From assembly GCA_021527695.1 (NCBI GenBank), contig JAKFAO010000001.1:806001-870000 (forward strand): a DNA stretch of 64,000 nucleotides, in the 5' to 3' direction. Below are positions 11,521 to 22,365 of this stretch, in pieces (within the stretch, counting starts at the first letter, position 1; each line of letters begins with the position of its first letter). The notes under the pieces were generated by a model. It was not told where the DNA came from. It saw only the letters and a list, made by a program, of their open reading frames with translations, and did no database searches. Origin of the DNA: Naematelia aurantialba (lineage: Eukaryota > Basidiomycota > Tremellomycetes > Tremellales > Naemateliaceae). Made by a program: the position numbers and the translations under genes.

Positions 11521-12276
11521 CGCTGGCGTCGGCGTCACTGTCGTGGTCGTGGTCGTGTGGCCTGTGAGTGACCGAGACAGCACAAGCACAAGCACGAGCA
11601 CAAGCACGAGCCGGGACGCCAACCGTAAACCTCCCTCCACCACGCAACGAGCACAGGAAGAGAGGTCGAGAACGGCGTCGAAAGGACAAAGGACACGAGA
11701 CGACCAGGACTAAGACCAGATCAAGATCCAGGCTCGAGTCGACCAGCCAAAAATCCCCAAGGCCACAGCGCCGTCTAGCCTCTGGGAGCAGCACGCACAA
11801 TCAGAGATGGTTCGCGTGCATCGCGGTCGTCGCGCTATCTATCGTGCTGTCGTGCTATCGTGCCGTCTTGACTGCGTTGCCAACAAGACACAGAGTGGGA
11901 ATCGCGAGGAGGGAAATCAAACTGCCAGCAGACGAGTGAAAAGACACAAACGAGCGACAATACTCGCACGGAACCATTTCACAGCGAACAACACAGCCAA
12001 CCAAGTATTGCCAAGTACTGTACTTGGTTCATGTGCACTGCACGCTTCGTGCCACCTGCACACACGCACAACGCACGCATGCATGCTACGCCGTCACCCA
12101 CCAGACGTCCATCTACGATCCCCTCGAATAGATATCATCTAACTACTGAACTCGTCCATCCCATGTCCGTTTCTCAACCCCATTTACTCAATTTGCAAGT
12201 GGCTTCCTGACGGAGTAAGTGATTCCTGACGACTAGGTGGACGCCTAGTTCACAAGTCGCTCCCTAGTTTGGAAGG
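11401..12276. other. Intergenic region between two minus-strand genes
   Basis: Contains the TGG microsatellite, then mixed sequence with CACAAGCACAAGCACGAG-type repeats (11578-11612). It should hold the promoter of the PQ-loop gene (minus strand, start 11400) and the 3' end of the oxidoreductase gene. No gene is recognised. Confidence 0.5.
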
Positions 12277-14256
12277 CTACTTCGGAAGCGGAGCGCGCGC
12301 AGCCTCAGAGGCAAGTCGGATCGCCCACGTCAGTTCGTATGTCTTGGTCTGTGTCATCGTCAGTCCTCGGCCCTCTGCCGCACCGCTCCCGACACTCACG
12401 GCATCTTCAAACGACGAAAGGATGTGAGGGTCGGGGCCACCCTCGATACAGTCAATAAACGACGACATCTCCGAGAAGAACGGATCATCATCCGTGTAGA
12501 CGTGGCGTTCTTCGTGATCGTCTCCTGGACGTCTGCAAGTGGATCCGATAAGCACATCACGCATCACTGTTCCAATCACGACGACTTACCGGACGTAAAG
12601 CGTTGGCGCTTGGTACGGGTCAACGAGTCGCATGTGGAAACCGTCGGCCCAAACTTCAAGCTCGCAGGCGTAGGCGTGGCCCTGAAGAGCTACAGCGTGC
12701 GTAAAGGACCCCACGGCGCCATTTTCGTACTTCCTGTATACATGTCAGCTGGGCAGAGCTTGAAAAAAAATACAAGATCGCACCAGATGGCAGACGTCAG
12801 ACGCGGAATGCGAAGCTCCTCGGGAATCTTGCTCTCGTCGATCGGAATCTTGCTCAGCTTGCCTGGCTCCTCGTAGAATTCGACCGAACGGGCGCTGTGA
12901 AAATCAGCCCACATCCATGCTAATCGCGCTGTATACGTACACAACCGTGTTGATATCGACATCGCCCCCAAAGTAGCGCGACAAGTCGCAGAAGTGCGTG
13001 CCCTGCTCAATGACCGGCCCCATGTCAATAGCCTTGTTCCACCTGAATCCGTGAGCTGTGCCTGGACTAAATAAACTGGCAAGCTCACCATGCCGGCTTT
13101 GCAATCGCCTCGTAAGCCGCAGACTGAACTCGATTAGCACTGCCAACACAAAGGTAATGCACACGTACGTATCGCGCGTTGGTCGCCATGATGGTGAGGC
13201 CGTTCTCGTGGATGATCTGCTTCATCTTCTGCACGCAACGGAGGTATCGCAGCATGTATCCAACCGACACGATGTTGCCGTTCTGGATCAGGCGCTGGGT
13301 GACCTCCTTGGCGGCCTCAACAGTGCCGGTACCAACAGGCTACATGAGTTAGCCGTTGCAATCAATGTCTCTGTGTCGCCAACGAACCTTCTCAATAAAG
13401 TACGCAGTCTTAGGGAACAGGTGGATGAGGTTGATTTCGAGGTCGCTTCCCTTGGTCAAACCGCCTCGGTAAGCTGGAGGACTGCCGACCACGATCGCAC
13501 TATCGACGCTTAGTTCAAGGACTCTGGCATATGGGATGCAGGGAACCCACTCGGGATCTGGAGCGCGGCTGCTCTTGACAAAAGCATGGTAGTCCTCAAT
13601 GGTCTTGAAGACTTTGGTGTCACGGTAGGCCGTCTCGACGAAAGATTGCCTCTTCCCTTCGAGCACTTTTTCCGCCCGCGCAACAGATGGGTCGATAAGC
13701 GCGACGACCTTGAGTCTGGGGCCGAGCTTGTGTTCAAGACGGAAAGAGTGGCTGGGGTCTTTAGCACTTGCCAATGGCTTCCTGAACGCTCACTTCCAAG
13801 GACCTTCGTCGGATCCGAACATGATGTTCTGACGAGTATCAGCGGGAATCCTGTGTCAACTTTGCGAATACTCACACCGGCGCCAATCATGACCACGTTG
13901 AAGTCGGCTCCTGGTTCTGGTGGCGGATGACTAAACATTGCACCGGGTGCAGTGGCAGTGGTGGCAATTTTTCGCGACGATAAATACGACGATTCATGGC
14001 GGGAGAGAGCGTTACGAGAGCCGTCATAGCGCAGTAGGATGTTGCGAGACCCGTAAACGGACGTAGAAATAGGCATCCGGCGAGCCGTAGAGGAAACGAA
14101 TCGTGCATGTTGTGAATGTCGAGTAAATAGGACGGGTGTCGGGCAGAACGTCGGTTTTTGGATTGGCGTTTGGCGAGTAAAGGCAAGTACGCGGATAGAG
14201 GGAAGAGTAGGAGGAACACGAAGGTTTGGGTGCATGATGAATAGGTGGTTAGGCAA
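12277..14256 (-). CDS. Gfo/Idh/MocA family NAD(P)-dependent oxidoreductase
   Basis: Ten minus-strand exons join in frame: 14256-13876, 13828-13794, 13751-13388, 13339-13169, 13123-13089, 13042-12941, 12894-12784, 12733-12590, 12532-12400 and 12348-12277. The Rossmann part begins FNVVMIGAG and continues into NIMFGSDEGPW and HKLGPRLKVVALIDPS. The family's catalytic-loop EKP is present as FIEKPVGTGTVEAAKEV. The C-terminal domain has GPVIEQGTHFCDLSRYFGGD. This family oxidises or reduces sugars, inositols and related polyols with NAD(P); the substrate here is unknown. The frame opens at 14256, about 106 codons before the conserved core at the in-frame ATG 13938. That extension is almost free of acidic residues and rich in Arg, Ser and Thr, like a mitochondrial presequence. 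The true start could be either. Intron 12349-12399 is 51 nt without an in-frame stop. Confidence 0.85.
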
Positions 14257-15394
14257 TCAGGGAGAGTCCACGATCAAGCCAGATGAGCCGGAGAAATCGC
14301 CAGGGGTTGGGGTTTGCGTTCACGAGAGGCGAGTTTTTAGCGGAAGCGCGGCCATATGAATACCCGGGAAAAATGTCGCCCACAAAGGCAAACAAACAAC
14401 GATGAGCAAGATCGACCGGGCGATGTCGGGACAAAGACCGATGCAGAAGCACAAAGGGAGGCGATCCGGGGCAAAGGGGATGAAAGGGTTGTTTGAAGGG
14501 ATTTTGAGAGGTGACCGGGGGGAGAAAGTCAGAATCGAGCCAACAGCGAGGATAAAGGTATGATTATCAAGCGGCAACCGATAGTTCAAAGGGGATGAAG
14601 GCGATTGAGTGACGAGATTGAGGCAGGCGTTGATATTGCAGTAAAAAGTGATTTTGGCGCAGAATGAGCCAGGATTGTGGGTCGAAAAGTGAGCGCCAAG
14701 CCGTGGAAAGGAAGGCGAGCAGAGATGAATTGGCAGAAAGATGTGCGAGGAAATTATAGGAAATTTCGAGGTAGTGAGGTCGGAATTGTATTGGGGCCCA
14801 GGCGTCACGATGGCGAGGGCCGAAGGGATGAAACAAACGTGTTGTACGGTGGTTGGACCCCGGGGCAAAGGACAGCGAGTATCTCGATTAGCCCGAGCCC
14901 GGAGTCGAGGGAATAATTTGCGGTGCGATGAGCGAATGACCAGGCAGTACGAGGAAAGTCGCGCAGGTTGACAAAGGAGCAACGTAGGCCAGAAGAAGGG
15001 CACCGCCGAGCCCCGCGGTGCGGAGAACATTGGAAACGGGGTACAGGAGGTGACCATCAAGAACATGGGAGGTGATGGAGATCCGGAAAAGGGGAGAAGG
15101 ACCGTGCATTGCAAGCACAAAGGGGTAAAGGAGGCGGCCGACAAGCGGCGTCCAGGACGTTGCGGTGAATGAAGAGGCGCGGCCAGGGCGACCAGAGGCG
15201 GAGGAGTGGGCAATCACATGTGACGAATGAAGGAAAAAGTGTGTGAGACGATGTTGAGGAAGGTTGAGAAATTTGAGGAACACCTCACATCAGCCGAGCT
15301 CGGTCGCGTCATGCAAACGAGAAGCAGACAAGCACCGACGTAGCGAACTAGCCCGTCGGGCGCCGCGGAAGAGGATGGGGATCGGGAGCGCTAC
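14257..15394. other. Gene-poor, pyrimidine-rich on the minus strand
   Basis: Long minus-strand open frames occur (up to 297 codons, 14320-15213), but their translations are Pro/Ser/Leu/Cys-rich with no motif, and two overlapping frames are equally open. That is what C/T-rich DNA poor in stop codons gives. It is probably leader and promoter DNA of the oxidoreductase gene, or non-coding. Confidence 0.5.
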
Positions 15395-15643
15395 TCACGT
15401 GTCCATCCGAATCGACCTGTCCACATTGATGCCTGAGTGTGGCGCCTCGTCATTCCCTCCATCCCCGACAGCCTTTGACGCGCCGATCAAGGTCGGCGAT
15501 GAGGTATTCAGCGACCGCGACCTCAGCTGAAGAGGGACCGCGAGCCTCGGAAGCGGAGCTCGACGGGTGAGAGAGATGGTCGATAATGGGCGCGCGGCGG
15601 TGCGTGGAGCAGCCCGAAGCAGCGAGGTGCGAAGTGCCGACAT
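15395..15643 (-). CDS. Possible small mitochondrial protein, or first exon of one
   Basis: The ATG at 15643 opens 82 codons starting MSALRTSLLRAAPRTAARPL and rich in Arg, Ala, Ser and Leu without acidic residues for about 57 residues. This is a textbook-looking mitochondrial targeting sequence, ending near RSRSLNTSSPTL. The rest (GASKAVGDGGNDEAPHSGI) looks like the beginning of a mature protein. The frame ends in ACG TGA. Since that TGA is part of GTGAGT, a good splice donor, this may be a first exon whose next exon I could not place convincingly. No family is recognised. Confidence 0.4.
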   Translation of the reverse strand: MSALRTSLLRAAPRTAARPLSTISLTRRAPLPRLAVPLQLRSRSLNTSSPTLIGASKAVGDGGNDEAPHSGINVDRSIRMDT

Positions 15644-17880
15644 GGTCACCTTGCCGAGTCAGTGTATTTGGTTTCCTTCTCCCAGTCCTAGGCGGTGACA
15701 TACCTTTCGGATTGGGGGGTTCAGCGGTGAACGAGCAAGGAGTCAAGTTTCTGCCCGTAGCACAGACTGATATGGTAGAGAATTCCAAAGAGAAATACAG
15801 ACAGGCAGGTGCGGGGAAACACACGTTCAGTGGTACCGCACGTTTTGGGACGTGAGAAGGAGGAAGAAGAGATAGATGTCTGCATCAGCACCTGTGCTCG
15901 GGGCCAGTGTCGCCAGTCAAGCAATCACTCACAGGCAATGTCTGACTGTACTTGGTGACTGCCTGCCAAGATATTTAGAGTACTGGCGACACAAACCGTC
16001 AGAGAGTATAGAGGAAACGCTCAGACGAATGCAGCTGGCTCCACTTGCTGGCTTCCTGTTGTTTCGCTCAAAACGGCGTCATAATCGCTGAAATTGCCAC
16101 GTGGTCAACGTGGCGGGAGGATCGCTTGGGGTCCGAGTCACGTGACTTGGGGTTGGCGACCTATGAGTTTCCCCGTGCGCCCGGACCATCCCAGGCTACG
16201 CAGACAAAGACTCCATAGCCTGAATAAAATAGATGGATACGCAGGTGTTCTGACGCTTCTTGGGGTGGCCCCTCACAGCGGAGGCCCCGGCACCACCGAT
16301 TCAGGAAGTGCTGGCTAGGAACTGATTTATATACTTTGCAAAAACGTCTACATTTAAAGTCTTGGAAAGTAGGCCCGAGTTGTCGGACTTGCCCAATTGA
16401 GTGGAGATGTCTTTGTGGGATTCGTCGACGCGGTCATGACCGACCATGAGCAGCAGGGCGGGGGGCGCCAAACATCTTCGAGTCACAAGGGGATTGTCAG
16501 CCTGCTGACCAGTAGCCGGCAAGCCGGGCTCGCAGCTCGTGGAGTGGGCAGTGAGTTTAGACTCCCGCCCTCGCCGGACTTGGGCCACGAACTTGTCTAA
16601 TCAGCTGACTATGCATCATGAGCGTACAGTGCCGCCGAGAGCTAAGAATGCTGAGAGCCAGTTCGTTAACGGTCTTGTAATGAGACGTCGAGGCGGTTCT
16701 TCTGTCTCGTCTTGGCATAGCGTTGAAACGGAGTCCGAGGGCGCCGATCTCCGGTCAATTACGACGCTAAGGTTTCCAGAAGGAGCCTGGAGACGAGCCT
16801 GACGTTGACGACGACGCCTCCATGTCGTATTGAACGCCCCTTGGCGTCGAGGCAGCGCAGAAGAAGTGCAGTTCCAGTGGATAACAAGGCTGGGGCCTCG
16901 CGCTTGGAAAGCCGCCGGTGTCGCAACATATTACGGCTCCTCGTGGTGAAACTTCCGTTACGCTGACCGTCGTAATCCCCCGAACAGGCGCTCAATGTCA
17001 TTGCTACTTGGCGCGACATATGGTCCATGCCCCCACTTACGAACAGGAGCAACGCTGTGCGACGCTTTCCTCTCGGTGGTCCCGTGTTTTCTCATCTCCC
17101 GTGCGCCGTCGACGCATAAAGTAGCAGGGGGGGGCTGAAGAGTTCATGACGGTGGGAACGAGACATTGGAAAGAAGCAGGGGGGAAGGACGACGAGGTGG
17201 ATGAAGCAAAGAGGAGGGGGAGCCGAGAAAGGCTTCCTCTTGCCGACCAACTGTCCAGCAAGAGATGATGAATAGCTTTCGCTACGCAAGCCGGTTGACC
17301 TGGGAGCACAAAAGGGGCGAGATGTGCTCCAAGGGGATTTTTCGAGTGCCCTAATTTCCCATAGGCACCGTTGAGGCATCATGAGATCTTGCAAAGTGCA
17401 GTGACAGCTGAGCGGGGGGGGGGGGACTCGCGCGATTGCGTAGGAGGGTTGGCGTGGAGGATTAGAGTTGCGCTACGCGATTTGTCGGAGTATTCGCAGC
17501 AGGCCCGGGCTGTGGGACGGGGGGTTCGAGGGCAGGAAGATAGGAGCGACGAGGCGGTGAGGGGGACGGGACAAGTGAGGGGGTGGCTTGGGCTTGGCCC
17601 TGATGGAAATCCAAGCAGGCACCTACGAAACCCAAGCCCCCATATCAAGTGATGAACAAGAAAATCAGAGCGAGATAGGAACACGTTGAAAGTCTGATTG
17701 GCATCGATTGTGTTTTGATTGGCACTCTGATGCGATGCGCATTCCCTTGCTCGCTTCGTATTAGGTGCAAGGTGGTGGGAGGGGGGGGAGGTCGCACGCT
17801 TTTCACTCCAGGGCGAGATTGCACGCTGGAGGGCTCTGGGGAGCGACACGAGGCGACTGACGAGCTGAGCTCGCAGGGCG
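15644..17880. other. Gene-poor stretch
   Basis: No frame here gives a recognisable protein, and none joins plausibly over splice sites to make one. Runs of G occur at 17415-17425 and 17781-17790. Minus-strand frames at 17037-17394 and 17379-18035 are Ser/Pro/Arg-rich shadows. I see no tRNA or rRNA, though small RNA genes cannot be excluded by eye. Confidence 0.45.
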
Positions 17881-17883
17881 ATG

Positions 17884-19226
17884 AGAGAAAACACTTGCAA
17901 TTCCCGTTGTACTCTCTCCACTCTCATCGCTACACTCTGTGCTGGCTGTACGCTGTGGCTGTCCTCTGCACGCTGACCTCGTGTGGTGCTTGGTACGAGG
18001 ACGATCAGCCGTCGTACTCGACTTGTGAATTGCACTGTTTCGCTCGCTCGTTCGTCGTACTCATCCCGACCTGGTCGGTATCGTCGTACGCCTTACGCCT
18101 CCGCTCTGTACCGTAAACTTGTGATCGGGGCGCGCCCGCCTACTGTCGCGGCTCGAGACTCAAGACACCAGCACACATACGCATACCCATACACATACAC
18201 TCTCACACACACATCCCTCATACAACAACAGGATAGGACAGGAGAGGACGTACGCCAGATACGGGACAAGGACGGACTGGGAGCAAATCACGGGCTTGTC
18301 AAAGTACCAAGCCTACCACGTACCCGAGCACCGAGCAGCGTCGCCAGCCCTAGTGCCGAGGCCGCCCGACTCTGGACACAAGTGAAGAACCCTATCCCAC
18401 CATTTGCGGTCGTGACACTTTCGACTCCTGCCTGACACTGCGAGGTTCCTCCCCCCTCATTCTTTCCCCCCCCCCCTGGGCCCTCACAACACACTTCACA
18501 CTGCACACTTCACACTTCGAGATCTCGCCTTCTCCCTCGTGCTCCACTATCTGCCAGTTCAGCTGACCCGACCTCCGACCTCGTTCTCCTGCGAGTTACT
18601 AGTTTCTAACCTCGACCTGACCCCCTTGCTCGGGTGACTGTCTCTCTTATACTTGTATCCCTGTCCGAGTCCTTTCGAACCTCGACTGCCTGCTTAATCT
18701 CGACCTTTCCTGCAAGTCGTTCGCCAGGAGCGGCTCATATCTGGACTGCGCAGTGGCGATTCCCACCTGGCTGGAGCACACCGCGGCTCTTCTCAACGGC
18801 AAGCACACGCAACGTCGTGGACGACCACCCACGCCCCTAGCACCAACTATCTTGCCGGGGTAGGACGAATCTAGCCTCACTTCGTCAACCCTTCGGTTAT
18901 CGGAAGAGTCGTGCTCTCGGAAGCAGCTTGCTCGAGCCTTCGACGTCCAACTACCCACCGACCACCCCACCACCTACCCTGTCTCGGGTCTGCTGGAACC
19001 GTCGCTTCTTCTTTGCCTCATTACAGTCCTTTAGGCCACCTCCCCCTGGGACCCAGCACCTGGTACCCCAGTATCTCGCTCCCCCACACCTGTGCAGCAC
19101 ATCACATCACCCACCGCTCGCCATTACCCAGCACTTTGCCTGACATTCCCGGCCACCGCACCTGGCTCCCCTCCAACCCTCTATCATTCAGGCAAGTCAG
19201 GCGAGTAAGCCACAAAGCACTCCGAC
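17884..19226 (+). promoter_or_regulatory. Long ATG-free leader/promoter of the Zn2Cys6 gene
   Basis: From 17884 to the start codon at 19227 the plus strand contains no ATG at all, across more than 1,300 bases that are otherwise rich in C and T. The first ATG after this stretch is the start of the regulator. It includes CA-rich microsatellite sequence (18170-18215) and a C run near 18468-18476. Most likely it holds a very long 5' untranslated leader, possibly with leader introns. Its true 5' end and splicing are not determinable here. Confidence 0.55.
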
Positions 19227-21521
19227 ATGTCCGCTCAGCCGTATGTCCCTCTTCCGGAGCTCGACTCGCCCTCCTTCTCCATGACGTCCTTATCATCCAC
19301 CGATCCATCCACGGCCTCGCCGACCACCCCCGGGCCCATCAGTTTTCCGTACTTTGGGTTCTCGCAAGCCCACCCACACGCACAACCGCAAGCCTACCTT
19401 CCGCACCTGCCGACGGTATCGGTCCTCCCTTCCTCTACCCCTGGGCATGTTTCCGGAGCTCTTGCCGGTGGACGTGCCATCGGGTCAGCATATTCGCAGC
19501 AGCAGCAGCAGCAGCAACACCAGTCCCAGCACCAGCAGTACCCGGGCTATCAAGTAAATCCCTACTCCCTACTCACCCCCAGTGCCTCGCCCTACACGCC
19601 CTTCAGCGCCCATGTCCCCATACCGATTCCCATGCCTATATCCGGAACGGGGTTTGCCTACGATTACGACCTCGCGGCAGCAGCAACGGCCTTGGGCTCC
19701 GGGTCTGGGTCCGGCATGTGCCTCTCCCCGACCGAGCTGCTTGGCATGCCCCACGCCGAGTCGGTGGCGCCTACGAGCCGGGCATCGCCTGAACTCGAAC
19801 CGGCTGTCGGAAGGAAACGGACTGCAAGTCCGACGTTTGAAGTTTTCGGTACTAGTCGCACGGAGCCGCTTGCCCTCAGATACAATCCAGACGATGATGA
19901 CGAGGACGACGAGGACGATGACGACGAGGACGAGGACGAGGACGAGGACGATGATGAAGATGATGGCGGCGTCAACGGCGGGGCGGTCGACAGTCACAGT
20001 GGGAAAGACACTGAGCGCGACAGTGGAGAAAAGAAAACTCAGGGCGCCGGGGTCGCCAAAGTACAGCCTCGCGCGGGTCCGGGTCCGGGCGCAAAGCACA
20101 AGCTGCAGCCGTCAGTCTCGATCTCGGCTGGCCCCAATCGCCAGAGCGGCCAGGGCAAGAAACTCAAGATGGGCAAAGACGGTAAATTGCGCGAGAAGCG
20201 CTCGAGGTCTGCACAGGCTTGCGAGAAATGTCGGCAGCGCAAGGCGAGGGTGAGTGCAGTTGGGGTTTTCGCCACTCCTCCATGTTATTCGCTCTTCTCC
20301 AAGCCCAGGTCGTCTTCCTTTCCCTACCATGTCCTTCGTTCCTCCGTTGCCGTTACGGGTGGCGCTGCCCATCCCATCCCGGCGCTGTATTATTTAAAGT
20401 GATGGAGTAAATGTGACCGGTGGGTTGATAGAGACTGACATCCGCAGTGCTTTGGCGGCCAGCCGTGTGACCGGTGTACCCGCCGATCCCTGAACTGCGT
20501 CTTCGATGCGGTCCCGCGGGTGCGCTCGGGAGCTCCCAAGACGCCGGCGGCAGCAGCGACAACAGAGGGCAAGCCGGCTGGCAACTCGAGCTCCCCGCCA
20601 AGGAAGAAGGTGCGGCGACATACGATGTCGGTGCACTCCCCAATGCACGACGCCAAGAGCGACAAGCGACAGAAAGACCAGTCGCACTTCCACCCTCACG
20701 CTCAACGCCAAGTCCGTGACCAGGCGCAGAGTCACGCCCAGAAACACCAGCACGGTGCGCAGGGCTCGCACCGGCATAATTATCATCCGTCTTCTTCTCA
20801 CGCGCCACCCCACCCCCACGCCGGGTCCCAAGCCCAATCGCCTACTGCCCACCAGCTGGGGCCTCAGATCGATACGTACTTGCAAGACGTGGGTGTCCAT
20901 GGGCTGAACCTGTATTTCCTGCCGATGCAAATGCAGCCGGCTCAAACGCCGACGCTTCACACTCCTCTCAACGCAGCTTACCTGACTCCTGCGTCCGTTC
21001 GCGGCCACAGCCTCAGCCTCGGCCACAGCCACGACCACGCAAGCTCGCAGTTGCACTCGAATTCAAATTCCCGTCCTCAAGCACGACACCACTCGCCCTG
21101 GGGTGGGCCGGCGTCCCCGTCGCCCCTCTCGGCAACACTAGCCACCGCGAGCACCAACACGCCCACTCTGACGCCCACGCCCCGCCCGCTCAATGCCCTG
21201 GGCCTGCTGGGCACCAACTCCACCGTCGCCAGCAGCACGAGCTACGGCTGCAGCCCGGCCACCCCGCTGGGTCTCGGCTCTGGCTCGAACGCCGGTGGCT
21301 CGTTGGGCAGCAGCGTGGGCCTGGGCGGCGCAGGTAGTACGGGGATGGGGATGGGCATGGGAGCGGGGATGGGGATGGGGTACGATGGGGACAGCGGGGT
21401 GGGCGAGCTGGACTCGGAGCTCGATCTCGGGCTGGGGTTCGGGTTCAATTTCGGCTACTCGTCGAGCAGCGCAGGAGGCGGGGGCGGAGAGGCGGACGAT
21501 TGGCCGGGATCGTATCGCTGA
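19227..21521 (+). CDS. Zn2Cys6 zinc-cluster transcription factor, acidic, central zinc cluster
   Basis: Exons 19227-20249 and 20448-21521 give 2,097 nt, 698 residues. The zinc cluster is split by the intron: exon 1 ends ACEKCRQRKAR and exon 2 begins CFGGQPCDRCTRRSLNCVF. Together they give CX2CX6CX5CX2CX6C, with a basic stretch before it (KLREKRSRSAQ). The cluster sits near residues 334-361, not at the N-terminus. It is preceded by a glutamine stretch (about residues 91-97) and by a stretch of some 25 almost purely Asp/Glu residues (about 218-245). The C-terminal half is His/Gln/Ser/Gly-rich with a GMGMGMGAGMGMG repeat, and no fungal_trans middle homology domain is seen. It is a nuclear DNA-binding regulator by family. 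Target genes are unknown. The long ATG-free leader suggests regulated expression. Confidence 0.85.
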
Positions 21522-22365
21522 GTTTTGGCGCTTGCCGGACGGAAAGGGCAGAGTCGGGATCGGGAACGCGGAGCACGTCGGGGAGGGGTGGCGCTCTTGC
21601 CTCCGGAAAGCGCGCGGGCGGAGGGGGGGCAGAGAGAGGCGCGAAGGGACGAGGAGGGGCGCGGAGGGCGAGGGTGCGAGATCAGAGGTTATGGATTGGT
21701 CTGATTGGAATTGGAATTCTGTTTGAATTGGGCGGCGAGAAAGCAAAGACCCGTAAACGCAAAGAAAGTCAAGAGTACAGAGAATATGCATCAGTTGTGA
21801 ACGCGCAGATACGTACAAACGCAACTGTGCAGTATACACGCAGACACGTACCTACCTAAACACATATATACGCACATCCAGAGGGCCAGGTCAGACGTGG
21901 CCCTGGCTAGGATGTCGTGGCGCTGTTCACGACACCCGATACACACTTTGGCTCGCAAAGACCCACTCGCACTCGCCACTGGCTTCTGGTAGACCAGGTC
22001 AAAGCGGGAGCATCCTCTAGCACGATGCAAGGCAGCCAAGGCAGCCTCGAAGTCCCGTTCGCTGCTACAAATTTTCCAGTTTCCAATAGCTCTTAGCTAA
22101 CTTTGCAGCGGCAGCGCACAAGAACGACATTGCATGATTGACAGTCAAGTGCTACACTATCCACATCACTGTACTACTTCTACTGTTCACTACTGGCCAT
22201 TACGCGGGTGCGCACCACCCGAAATAATAAGACACGAACGAGACGAAGGCGCGTATCCCGGAATCACCGGGCGACGGTCAACAAGACTGTTGATAGAAAG
22301 TGGGAAAGACGAGAGGGAGACGACAAAAGGCAAAGGCCGAAAGAGTCCAAGCCCGCACCCATGGT
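21522..22365. other. Convergent intergenic region
   Basis: Between the 3' ends of the Zn2Cys6 gene (+) and the sugar transporter (-). The first 200 bases are G-rich on the plus strand. No gene is supported. Confidence 0.5.

Noticed and set aside
11456..11713. ORFs with long Val or His runs at the TGG microsatellite
   Set aside because: Pure microsatellite translation; on the minus strand it lies upstream of the better PQ-loop start codon.
14320..15213. 297-codon minus-strand ORF upstream of the oxidoreductase
   Set aside because: C/T-rich DNA with few stops; the translation is Pro/Ser/Leu/Cys-rich without motifs, and a second overlapping frame is equally open.
18911..19792. 293-codon plus-strand ORF overlapping the zinc-cluster gene in another frame, a possible dual-coding gene
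   Set aside because: It has no ATG before the regulator start (the first codon is GTG) and its sequence is Pro/Ser/His-rich shadow of the real frame.
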